The position numbers and the translations under genes are program-made. Positions 41,436 through 48,267 of a stretch of DNA of 64,000 nt are shown piece by piece; position 1 is the stretch's first letter, and every line of letters starts with the position of its first letter. Source of the DNA: CBDCBA01 sp965214125. GTDB lineage: Bacteria > Planctomycetota > Phycisphaerae > Tepidisphaerales > Tepidisphaeraceae. The notes beneath the pieces are model-generated. The model was not told the DNA's origin and ran no database searches. It was given only the letters and a program-made list of their open reading frames with translations. The stretch covers positions 1-64,000 of the forward strand of contig CBDCBA010000025.1 in assembly GCA_965214125.1 (NCBI GenBank), given 5' to 3'.

Positions 41436-41448
41436 CGCGACAGCCCCG

Positions 41449-42528
41449 GTGCGCGTCGCCCTCGTCATCCTCCGCGCCGACGCCGGGCGCGGCGGGGCGG
41501 AAAAGTACACGCTCGACCTCGCCGACTCGCTCGGCGGCCGCGGGCATGAGGTCGCCCTGCTCGACGCCGCCGCGCTCGGTGTCGCGGGCCGCACGCGGAT
41601 CGGCCGCTTCCGCTCGTTTCAAGGAAAGCTCGCCGCCGTTCGCGAGCGGGGCGAGCACGATCTGATCCACGCGATGCTTCCGGTCGGGCCGGGCCTGTGC
41701 GACATTTACCACCCGCACGCGGGAATCGCGGCCGAACGGTCGTCGTGGCTGTCGTGGTGGACGAACCCGCGCCGCCGCGCGTTCGCGAGGGCGGAGCGCG
41801 CGATGCTGGCCGCCGCCTATCCGCCGATCACGATCACGCTCAGCGACTACGTCGAGCGCTCCCTGCGCCGCCACCACCCGACCTTGCCGGCCGATCGCAC
41901 CTTCCGCTTGTTCAACGGCGTGGACCTGGGCCAATTCACGCCCGACGGTGCCGCCGCTGACCTGCCCGGCGATCGCCCGCGCGCGCTGTTCGTCGGCAAC
42001 GACTTTCACCGCAAGGGGCTCGATGTCGTGCTGGCCGCGCTACGCGACGCTCCTGACTGGATGTTGGCGGTGGCGGGGCATGATCGTAAGCACTTCAAGC
42101 AGTTGGTGAATCTCACGGGGCTGCTGAAGATGACAGATCGCGTGGATTTCCTCGGCCCGCGGCGCGACCTGCCGGAGCTTTACCGGGCCGCCGACGTGCT
42201 CGTTCACGCCTCCCGCCACGATCCCTGCTCGCTCGTCACGCTCGAAGCCCTCGCCTGCGGCCTGCCGGTCATCGGCGGGGTGAACGACGGGGCGATGGAG
42301 GTCATTACCGACGGCGAGCACGGCCACATCATCCGGCCCGCCAACGCGCAGGCGGCCGCCGACGAACTCGCCGCTCGACTGCAACTGCTCGCCGACGAGC
42401 CGGTGCGTCGGCGGATGCGCGAGGCGTGCGTCACCCTTCGCCCGCGCCTGTCGTGGGAGTCGCACGTCGACAGGTTGCTGACGCTCTACGAGCGCGTGCG
42501 CTCCAACGCCGCTGGCGACGCTACTTAG
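41449..42528 (+). CDS. Glycosyltransferase family 4 protein
   Basis: 359 residues from GTG 41449 (VRVALVILRADAGRGGAEKY). It is a GT-B fold: acceptor-binding N-terminal half (DLIHAMLPVGPGLCDIYHPH) and nucleotide-sugar-binding C-terminal half with RALFVGNDFHRKGLDVVLAA, ADVLVHASRHDPCSLVTLEA and LACGLPVIGGVNDGAMEVI, which holds the family's EX7E-type glutamates. It probably adds a sugar to an envelope polysaccharide; donor and acceptor are unknown. It is close behind nuoN but functionally unrelated. A REPIN-like element and an IS5 remnant follow. Confidence 0.85.
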   Translation: MRVALVILRADAGRGGAEKYTLDLADSLGGRGHEVALLDAAALGVAGRTRIGRFRSFQGKLAAVRERGEHDLIHAMLPVGPGLCDIYHPHAGIAAERSSWLSWWTNPRRRAFARAERAMLAAAYPPITITLSDYVERSLRRHHPTLPADRTFRLFNGVDLGQFTPDGAAADLPGDRPRALFVGNDFHRKGLDVVLAALRDAPDWMLAVAGHDRKHFKQLVNLTGLLKMTDRVDFLGPRRDLPELYRAADVLVHASRHDPCSLVTLEALACGLPVIGGVNDGAMEVITDGEHGHIIRPANAQAAADELAARLQLLADEPVRRRMREACVTLRPRLSWESHVDRLLTLYERVRSNAAGDAT

Positions 42529-42547
42529 CGCGGCTTGCGCGACGGCC

Positions 42548-42607
42548 GGGTGCCACTGCATCCTTGCAGTGTCTGGGTCGGACCACTGCAAGGATGCAGT
42601 GGCACCC
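42548..42607. repeat. REPIN-like element, CACTGCA family
   Basis: Perfect 24-bp inverted arms (42548-42571, 42584-42607). Each is GGGTGC plus the hairpin CACTGCATCCTTGCAGTG, with a 12-bp spacer. It lies just outside the IS5 remnant. Confidence 0.9.
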
Positions 42608-42634
42608 AGACGCTACGCCTGAAGTGAAGCCGCT

Positions 42635-43140
42635 TTAAGAACCGTTTGAGAACAGGAGTTCGAGCAGGTCGCGGGCGATGGCGAGCTGCACGAAGGCCAT
42701 GAAGTTGGTCGCCAGCTTCTCGCGTCGCTCGCTGACCCGGCGGGGCGGCACCGCCTCGTGTCGTAGGGCCAGGCGCGGACGCTCGTCCCGTGCAGCAGGC
42801 TTCGCCTGGATGCGTTGGCCACGAGGGCCGACCAGTCGATCCGCTTCTGCTCGATCCGCTTCTGCTTGTCGACCTTGAGCCGCAAGACATCGGCGAGCCG
42901 GTCGAAGACGCCCTGTCGCCGCCAGCGGGTGAAGCGGGTGAAGCGGCTGAAGCGGGTGAAGACGGTGGTGTGGGGGCCGAAGCGTTTCCGCGGCAGGCGT
43001 CGCCGCTGGCAGCCGGCCACAAGCTGGTGGAGCATCGCCTCGAGCATGAGGCGGCGGTCGGCCCCAGGCCGGCCGGTGGGGGCGGTGCTCTTGGGCAGGA
43101 CCGGCTCGACGGCCGCCCACTGCTCGTCGGTCAATGTCAC
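42635..43140 (-). pseudogene. IS5-family transposase fragment (frameshifted, internally deleted)
   Basis: The N-terminal part starts MTLTDEQWAAVEPVLPKSTA and reaches RWRRQGVFDRLADVLRLKVD in one frame. The C-terminal part SERREKLATNFMAFVQLAIA, RDLLELLFSNGS is in another frame. The central DDE region is missing. Short tandem duplications (15-bp unit at about 42836-42868; 9-bp unit AGCGGGTGA about four times at 42924-42962) and a palindromic insertion at about 42794-42806 add to the decay. The stop codon lies in the terminal inverted repeat, as in copy 2. Confidence 0.85.
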
Positions 43141-43213
43141 GTCGTCACGCTCTTGCTGCTGGCTCGTGCGTGGCGTGGCGCGAACGGCGTGCCAAGTCTC
43201 GAACGGCTCCTAG
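42635..43213 (-). mobile_element. IS5-family remnant, copy 1
   Basis: The ends match those of copy 2 at 63 kb. The left end is TTAAGAACCGTTTGAGAAC and the right end in reverse is CTAGGAGCCGTTCGAGAC, imperfect terminal inverted repeats of about 17 bp. At 579 bp it is much shorter than an intact IS5-type element. Only the two ends of the transposase are recognisable. Confidence 0.75.
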
Positions 43214-43228
43214 GGCGGTAACTACGGC

Positions 43229-44076
43229 GTGGCTGTAGTCGCTAAAGAACAAGAGCATTTTGAAGAAATTCACGACGACGCCGACGTCACGGCGTGGTCG
43301 GCGAGGCGTGCCTTCGTCGTCTACAACCCGGATGATCCCGATACCGTCATCGGCTCTGTCGCCGCGAAGAACGCGGACGGCGTTCCACGACTGGGAGACG
43401 CCTTACCCGGTAGACCGAGGCTACTTGTCGAATCGAAGGACGCGAAGGCACTACGCGACAACCGTTCCTCCTGGGCAATCACCGTCAACTATTCCGTCTT
43501 CGCGCCGAACCCGTTGCTTAAACCGGTAGAGGTGTTCTGGAACTTCGGCACGGAGACCGAGACCTTCGCGTTCGACTACAGCTCTCCTTCGGGTCCCTAG
43601 ACCAACAATGCCGGCGAACCCTTCTCGGAGTTGCCGAGGAGGTACGCCGAGAGCATCAAGGCAACGACCACCAAGAACGTCGCGTCCATTGACCCCGTTG
43701 CCGCCGCGGGCCTTGTCTGGCGCGTTAAAGGTTCCTCGTTCACGTTGAACGGTGTCAACATCGAACCCCGCGTCGCGCTTTGCCTGGGCGCGACCGCATC
43801 GGAGTTCCAGGAGCGAAACGCGACGTTGTTTCGCGCCCTCACCTACGTCTTCGCGATCCGCCTGGAGACCTGGGATTTACAGCTTGCCGACCGCGGCTTC
43901 CACGAGCTGGACGGGTCCAGGGATTGAAGGAAATCTGCAAGGGGGCACACCCGGTCAAGGTCGAAGTCCCGTGGCCGCTGGATGGCTCAGGCAACGCGAA
44001 GAACAACGCGACTCACGAGCCAGCGAAGGGGTCGTTCCTTCCGTACCAGCAGACCAGCTTCGGAGGCCTGTTATGA
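43229..44076 (+). pseudogene. Phage-like structural-type protein broken by a stop and a frameshift
   Basis: A GTG at 43229 opens a frame (VAVVAKEQEHFEEIHDDADV) that stops at TAG 43598-43600. The same frame then continues without interruption (TNNAGEPFSELPRRYAESIK to RGFHELDGS) until 43927. From there coding sense moves to another frame (LKEICKGAHPVKVEVPWPLD to the stop at 44076). Joined, this would be one protein of about 280 residues. The pattern resembles virion/tail-type proteins in planctomycete prophage-like cassettes; this is from memory of the family style, not a search. Its stop overlaps the next start (ATGA at 44073). Confidence 0.55.
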
Positions 44077-44267
44077 CGAGCTTCAGCTTCGACGCCAGCG
44101 GTGCCACCAGCTCCGTCTTCGGTAACGCGTTGAATGGAGCCGAAGCGGAAAACGGATCGACTGGGAAGCTGGGCAACGGCGTCTCGACTTCGAGCTTGGA
44201 CGAGACTGCGATGGAGCCGCAACCGGTCCCGGTCAACGTCATCGTCTACATGCAGTGGGTTCCCTAA
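44073..44267 (+). CDS. Small protein of the phage-like cassette
   Basis: 64 residues from ATG 44073, overlapping the stop of the preceding broken gene by 4 bp, a sign of translational coupling. The protein (MTSFSFDASGATSSVFGNAL to VNVIVYMQWVP) is polar and Ser/Gly/Asn-rich with one hydrophobic stretch at the end. No family is recognised. The coupled position supports it being real. Confidence 0.55.
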   Translation: MTSFSFDASGATSSVFGNALNGAEAENGSTGKLGNGVSTSSLDETAMEPQPVPVNVIVYMQWVP

Positions 44268-44329
44268 GGCACCAGTGGCGACGGCGAACTTTGTTTCACC
44301 GCAATAGACGGCATTGACGGAGGCTGCGA

Positions 44330-45190
44330 GTGAGCGCGACCCTTATCCGCCGCAGGTGCTGTTGTCAGCCGAACGCATGGCCGATCGTTCACTGCGACAC
44401 CAGCGAGAAACTAGGCTACCACTTTGAGGAGGGCGCGATCATGCCGGGGACCGGCGGGGGCGGAGACTTGGGGCAGCCCTGCGGTAGTTCAGGCCACTGC
44501 GACCTCGGACGCGGGTTCCGCGTCCACGACCGGTGCGGCATCGTCGTCGAGGAGCCGGCCGATCTACCGCCGGGTGTCACCTACGACGGCTACTACGCAA
44601 CGCCGTGCGTTAAGCCCTGTACGTTGTGCGCGACGTGCGATAAGCCGCTCCTTCGCGTCACCTACAACATTCAGCTTCTTCAAGGGTGTTGGTCCTATCC
44701 CGTCAACAGAGGCAAGGCGAACAGCGGCAGCTTCACCGGCACGTTCGACGTGCCGTTTCAGGGTGGAGGCACCGGCTTCGGCGGGCAGACTTCGTGTTCG
44801 TGGAAGGGCATCTTCGGGCCGGGTCAACGCTATAAGACGCGGTACCAAGACCGCGACTGCACACAGCCGCACGATGCCGACGAGGAGGATTTCGTCGAGA
44901 TTACAGCAACCATTAGTGAGCGACCTGGCTCGAATGGTGGCCCGCCGGAAACGGACGCGAGTATCTCAATCTACGCCGTTGACGATCTACAGGCGAGCGG
45001 CGGACGGCCCCATCAGTTACGCGAACATGGCATACAGAGCGGAGGCTTCGCCTGCGGCGACACCGCCGTCGCTGATGAGTGGCCGATTACCTGGGACTAC
45101 AGCTACCACCCTGACAAGCCCAACCAGTGGGCGACGGGCGGAACCGTTACCATGACCACGATCTTTCCAACACGAAGCTCTTCGCCTTGA
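44330..45190 (+). CDS. Cysteine-rich protein of the phage-like cassette
   Basis: 286 residues from GTG 44330 (VSATLIRRRCCCQPNAWPIV). The first 110 residues hold 15 or more cysteines (RCCCQP, CGSSGHCDLG, CVKPCTLCATC), suggesting metal or disulfide knots. The rest is a beta-rich domain (LLRVTYNIQLLQGCWSYPVN, SGSFTGTFDVPFQGGGTG). Cys-rich N-termini of this style occur in planctomycete prophage-like cassettes with small proteins on either side. It has no signal peptide. Its stop overlaps the next start (TTGA, 45187-45190). Function unknown. Confidence 0.65.
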   Translation: MSATLIRRRCCCQPNAWPIVHCDTSEKLGYHFEEGAIMPGTGGGGDLGQPCGSSGHCDLGRGFRVHDRCGIVVEEPADLPPGVTYDGYYATPCVKPCTLCATCDKPLLRVTYNIQLLQGCWSYPVNRGKANSGSFTGTFDVPFQGGGTGFGGQTSCSWKGIFGPGQRYKTRYQDRDCTQPHDADEEDFVEITATISERPGSNGGPPETDASISIYAVDDLQASGGRPHQLREHGIQSGGFACGDTAVADEWPITWDYSYHPDKPNQWATGGTVTMTTIFPTRSSSP

Positions 45191-45480
45191 ACATCGCGAC
45201 CTGTCACAGTTGCCCCAAACTCGCCACGCCGTGCTCTGGCCTTTGCAAATGCACTGCGGACCCCAGACGCCGCGACATTGTCGAAATGGCCGCGTCCGTG
45301 AAATCTCCGATCGGCCGGTTCCCCGGCGACCCATCCCCACTGTTGGCGACTCCGAGGAAGACGTCGCCGCGTAGAGGTTGCGGTGGGTGCGGAGCGTTGC
45401 GGAGGCTTCGGGAGCGACGCCTGCCGGCATCGCGACGGGAAGGTTCAGCGGCCAGCGGGTCGGGGACGGTTCCCCGGTAA
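45187..45480 (+). CDS. Small Cys-motif protein of the phage-like cassette
   Basis: 97 residues from TTG 45187, coupled to the previous stop. The first 40 residues have the CHSCPKLATPCSGLCKC cysteine set and then VEMAASVKSPIGRF, the arrangement of small zinc-ribbon-like proteins in phage-like cassettes. The C-terminal half is Arg-rich and may be out of frame relative to the original gene. Downstream, to the MTase terminator at 45584, about 100 bp hold nothing recognisable. Confidence 0.5.
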   Translation: MNIATCHSCPKLATPCSGLCKCTADPRRRDIVEMAASVKSPIGRFPGDPSPLLATPRKTSPRRGCGGCGALRRLRERRLPASRREGSAASGSGTVPR

Positions 45481-45583
45481 AACCGCACCAGCACCCGGCG
45501 ACCCCAGTGGTCGGTGAGATGATCCGACTCCGGCGGAAACGCCGGCCCCGTCGAGGGGAGGCTGACTTAGGTTTCAACAGCAA

Positions 45584-45608
45584 ACGCCCCCGGATCATCC
45601 GGGGGCGT
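45584..45608 (-). terminator. Terminator overlapping the end of the methyltransferase gene
   Basis: A perfect 11-bp stem (ACGCCCCCGGA and TCCGGGGGCGT) has a TCA loop that is the methyltransferase stop codon. On the minus strand it is followed by TTTGCTGTT. Confidence 0.65.
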
Positions 45609-46590
45609 CGTCGTTTATCGAAGGGTCACGCTCCAAACAGCCCGTGCTTGCCACCTGGGGCGACGACCCAGCTTCAATCTTCTTCACGAGCGAGGCAACT
45701 TCTTCGCAGGAAGCGTCACCCAGGAAGCGGAACGCGGACGCCAAGGCGAAGGTGGGGTCCGAGTCGATCGTCTTCCACCGCCGACCCGATTGTTCACAGA
45801 CTTCGCCCGTTGTTCCCGACCCGCCGAAAATGTCCACGACGAGGTCGTCCGGCTCCGTCAGCATGTCCACGAAGAACCGAGGCAGTTTCGCCGGGAACCG
45901 GGCCGGGTGCGGTTTCAGGTCGAACGCCTTGCACCACCGCATGTACCCGCTGTTCGACTCCGAGTTGGGGAACTGAAGAAGGTTCGGCGGGATAGCCCCC
46001 CCGTTGTCGCGACCAAACCCCTTCGAGATATCGTGACCCGAGGGTCGGACCTTCGGCTTGTAAAACTTCTCCGGGTCTTCAATCAGCTTCTTCATGCGGG
46101 CGGAGTAGGGCGCGAGGACCTTCGTCACGTCCGCCTTCGGCCACTCTGTCTTCGACAGCCACCACAAGGTGTTCACGCTGTCCTTCGCGCGGAGCTTCCG
46201 TTTGTTCACCCATTCGATTGGCGACGGGAGCTTCGACGGATTATGCCAGTAGAACTCCTCCGCCAAGTGGAACCCATGTTCATCGACGTGGCGGAGAAGA
46301 ACCCGAAACTGATAGAGCGATCGAACCGGGACTCCGCGTCGGTAGGCACCGCCTAGATCAATCACATAGCTCCCGGTCGGCTTCAACACGCGATGAACTA
46401 GCGGCGCGAAGGAACAGAGCCAGTCAACGTAAGAAGATTGATCTTCGTTGCCGTACGACTTCTTGCGAAGAAGCGCGAAAGGTGGTGACGTGACGACGAG
46501 GTCCACGGACTCCGCGTCCAGCTTCGCCAGCACGTCCAGCGAGTCGCCGATGACCGCCTCGCCAAGTTGGGTAGTGAATGCCGTCTTCAT
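45595..46590 (-). CDS. N4-cytosine DNA methyltransferase of a PvuII-type system
   Basis: 331 residues from ATG 46590, close to M.PvuII (336). Motif order is that of beta-class m4C enzymes: the catalytic TSPPF at residues 34-38 comes first, and the SAM-binding VVDIFGGSGTTGEVCEQSGR near residue 265 comes later. The target-recognition region lies between them. It should protect the cognate site (CAGCTG if specificity follows PvuII) by N4-methylation. It is divergent from the controller and endonuclease genes with 81 bp between, the same layout as pvuIIM versus pvuIICR. Codon use and GC are lower than in the neighbouring chromosome, which indicates transfer. Confidence 0.92.
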   Translation of the reverse strand: MKTAFTTQLGEAVIGDSLDVLAKLDAESVDLVVTSPPFALLRKKSYGNEDQSSYVDWLCSFAPLVHRVLKPTGSYVIDLGGAYRRGVPVRSLYQFRVLLRHVDEHGFHLAEEFYWHNPSKLPSPIEWVNKRKLRAKDSVNTLWWLSKTEWPKADVTKVLAPYSARMKKLIEDPEKFYKPKVRPSGHDISKGFGRDNGGAIPPNLLQFPNSESNSGYMRWCKAFDLKPHPARFPAKLPRFFVDMLTEPDDLVVDIFGGSGTTGEVCEQSGRRWKTIDSDPTFALASAFRFLGDASCEEVASLVKKIEAGSSPQVASTGCLERDPSINDDAPG

Positions 46591-46602
46591 GTTGAGAGTC
46601 CC

Positions 46603-46616
46603 CGACGATGACGTCG
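46603..46616. promoter_or_regulatory. Candidate controller-protein operator
   Basis: CGACGATGACGTCG has 5-bp inverted arms around ATGA. It lies in the short spacer between the divergent methyltransferase and controller genes, where C-protein operators (C-boxes) sit in PvuII-type systems. The base sequence is not identical to known C-boxes that I recall, so this is a positional guess. Confidence 0.3.
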
Positions 46617-46671
46617 ATGTTGCGCATTGTCTGTGGCGGAACCTTAGGTGATCGCCACCCTTGCCGCAACG

Positions 46672-46923
46672 ATGCCCGGATCGCAATTCACAGCCGACTT
46701 CGGGAAGCGGCTCCGAGAACTGCGGGTTCAGGCCGACATGTCCCAGGAGCAACTGGCAGACGCTGCGGGCTTACACCGCACGCATGTCAGCCTCATCGAG
46801 CGGGACCATCGGTCCGTCCGCCTTGAGACGTTGGAACGACTTGCGACGGCGTTGAACGTTCAGCCTGCCGACCTAATCCCGCCACTGCATCGGCCGGAGA
46901 AGGGAGGCAACGTTGGAGCCTGA
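46672..46923 (+). CDS. Controller protein of the restriction-modification system (XRE HTH)
   Basis: 83 residues from ATG 46672, matching the 84 of C.PvuII; GTG 46648 is an alternative. A single Xre-type helix-turn-helix fills the protein: FGKRLRELRVQADMSQEQLA, DAAGLHRTHVSLIERDHRSV, LETLERLATALNVQPADLI. Such C proteins first activate and then repress their own operon, delaying endonuclease synthesis until the host DNA is methylated. The 3' end overlaps the endonuclease start by 11 bp, as in pvuIICR. Confidence 0.9.
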   Translation: MPGSQFTADFGKRLRELRVQADMSQEQLADAAGLHRTHVSLIERDHRSVRLETLERLATALNVQPADLIPPLHRPEKGGNVGA

Positions 46924-47473
46924 AGAACGCGACGAGCTGCCGCCGGTTCAGCCCCCACACGCAGATTGGTCGAAGGTCGAAGCCTTATGGCCGTACATCG
47001 AGCAGTACCAGGCACTGGCGAAGAAGCACGGCATCGAGGACATCTTCCAGGATAGTGGCGGGAAACTGTTGCAGACGCTTCTGCTGACGGGTCTAACAAA
47101 CCTGAAGGGTCGGATGGGTAACGATGCTGCCGATGAGGAAGGTCGGGAGTACGAACTAAAAAGCGTGAACGTGGCTGACGGACGTAAGAACGGGTTCACG
47201 ACCCACCACCACCTCAACGCGATCATTCTGGACAAATACCGGAAGGTCGCGGCGTGGTACTTCTCCACCTACGACGGAATCGAGTTACAGTCGATTCACC
47301 GGATGCCGCCGCGAACGCTGGAAGAACCCTACTTCCAGTTGTGGGAGAGAAAGATTGCGGCGAGGATCGAAGCTGGCAAGAGTCCCGACCTGAACAACCC
47401 GAAGATTCCGGTCTGGTTTGTGCGGAAGGACGGCGAGCTGGTCTACGAACAGCTGCTGGCAGACGTAGATTGA
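46913..47473 (+). CDS. PvuII-family type II restriction endonuclease
   Basis: 186 residues from TTG 46913 with GGGAGG six bases upstream. Strong resemblance to PvuII: EALWPYIEQYQALAKKHGIE, DIFQDSGGKLLQTLLLTGLT, GRMGNDAADEEGREYELKSV, GFTTHHHLN. The catalytic residues of PvuII (Asp58, Glu68, Lys70) align with Asp71, Glu81 and Lys83, and the triple His is kept (98-100). The longer length comes from about 13 extra N-terminal residues and a C-terminal extension. It is expected to cut CAGCTG; unmodified sites occur in the window (for example near 13901), so the methylase must be active. Confidence 0.95.
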   Translation: MEPEERDELPPVQPPHADWSKVEALWPYIEQYQALAKKHGIEDIFQDSGGKLLQTLLLTGLTNLKGRMGNDAADEEGREYELKSVNVADGRKNGFTTHHHLNAIILDKYRKVAAWYFSTYDGIELQSIHRMPPRTLEEPYFQLWERKIAARIEAGKSPDLNNPKIPVWFVRKDGELVYEQLLADVD

Positions 47474-47663
47474 CCGGGTTTTGATTCACCGCAGCACCAT
47501 CGTCCCAGCGACCGGCTCTGTGAACGAAGCCCAGACTTTTGCGACGTTGGTTCCTGTCGGGCACTTCGTACGACGGAACCCGTGCCGAGGCCCTTGTCGT
47601 CATCGACGTCCGCCCCCACCCGCCCCACCCGCCCCACGCCACCGTCTTCACCATCTACTGGCT

Positions 47664-48053
47664 ATGAGCACAGCAACCGACACCGCCGCCGAGAACCTTC
47701 CGTACGCGATCGATCTGGGCGCGGGCCGAACGCTTGTCGTCGAGCTGACGCCGGCCGAGTACTGTTACGATCTAGACGCGGAACTTGTCTTCACGCCGGC
47801 TGGTTGCCGTCGCTTGGACAAGGTCCGGGCCGCCGCCGTGGACATGCCCGACGAGCTGTCGCCGGGTTGGATCAAGACGTTTCGTGCCACGCTGGGTCTG
47901 ACCCAGGCCGAGCTGGGCGAGGCCTTGAATATCGTTAAGTTGACCGTCTCGCGCTGGGAGCGTGGGGCGGTGCGGCCGCGACTGGCGGCAGTCCGAACCA
48001 TGCGACTGCTTCGGAAGCAGGCGGCGAGAAACGGCGTGATCGTGGCGGCTTGA
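47664..48053 (+). CDS. XRE-family helix-turn-helix protein
   Basis: 129 residues from ATG 47664. The N-terminal half is a small mixed domain (LPYAIDLGAGRTLVVELTPA). The C-terminal half is a HTH of the antitoxin type: IKTFRATLGLTQAELGEALN, IVKLTVSRWERGAVRPRLAA. It is probably an autoregulatory DNA-binding protein of the island. No toxin partner is adjacent; 190 bp separate it from the endonuclease gene. Confidence 0.75.
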   Translation: MSTATDTAAENLPYAIDLGAGRTLVVELTPAEYCYDLDAELVFTPAGCRRLDKVRAAAVDMPDELSPGWIKTFRATLGLTQAELGEALNIVKLTVSRWERGAVRPRLAAVRTMRLLRKQAARNGVIVAA

Positions 48054-48121
48054 GGCCGGACTAAACACAGACTAAACAGGTAATAAATCGCCTCTAACGG
48101 CCTTGAATCGCGTCAGTTCAG

Positions 48122-48180
48122 CGGTTTGAATCCCTCCGCTCCCACTTATGAAGAGCCCTGCATCACGCGGGCCTTTTGTT
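48122..48180 (+). other. tRNA 3'-end-like sequence, possible attachment site
   Basis: CGGTTTGAATCCCTCCGCTC followed by CCA resembles the T loop to acceptor end of a tRNA, but no upstream D or anticodon arm is present. A short GC stem and CTTTTGTT follow at 48154-48180, like a tRNA terminator. This fits the fragment left at one end of an element integrated in a tRNA gene. The rest of 48054-48267 holds nothing clear. Confidence 0.4.
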
Positions 48181-48267
48181 CGTTCTGGGCCTCCGCCAGT
48201 CTTGGCGGTTCCTAACGATCGCCGGGTCGCGGCCGCGTGTGAGGAGGCGGGTTGACCACGGGCGGGG

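Noticed and set aside
48122..48180. Considered as a complete tRNA gene
   Set aside because: Only a T-loop/acceptor-like 3' part is visible; there are no D or anticodon arms and the T stem does not pair.
42635..48180. Whole accessory island considered as an intact prophage or integrative element
   Set aside because: No integrase, replication, terminase or capsid gene is recognisable; only a broken cassette and an RM system remain.
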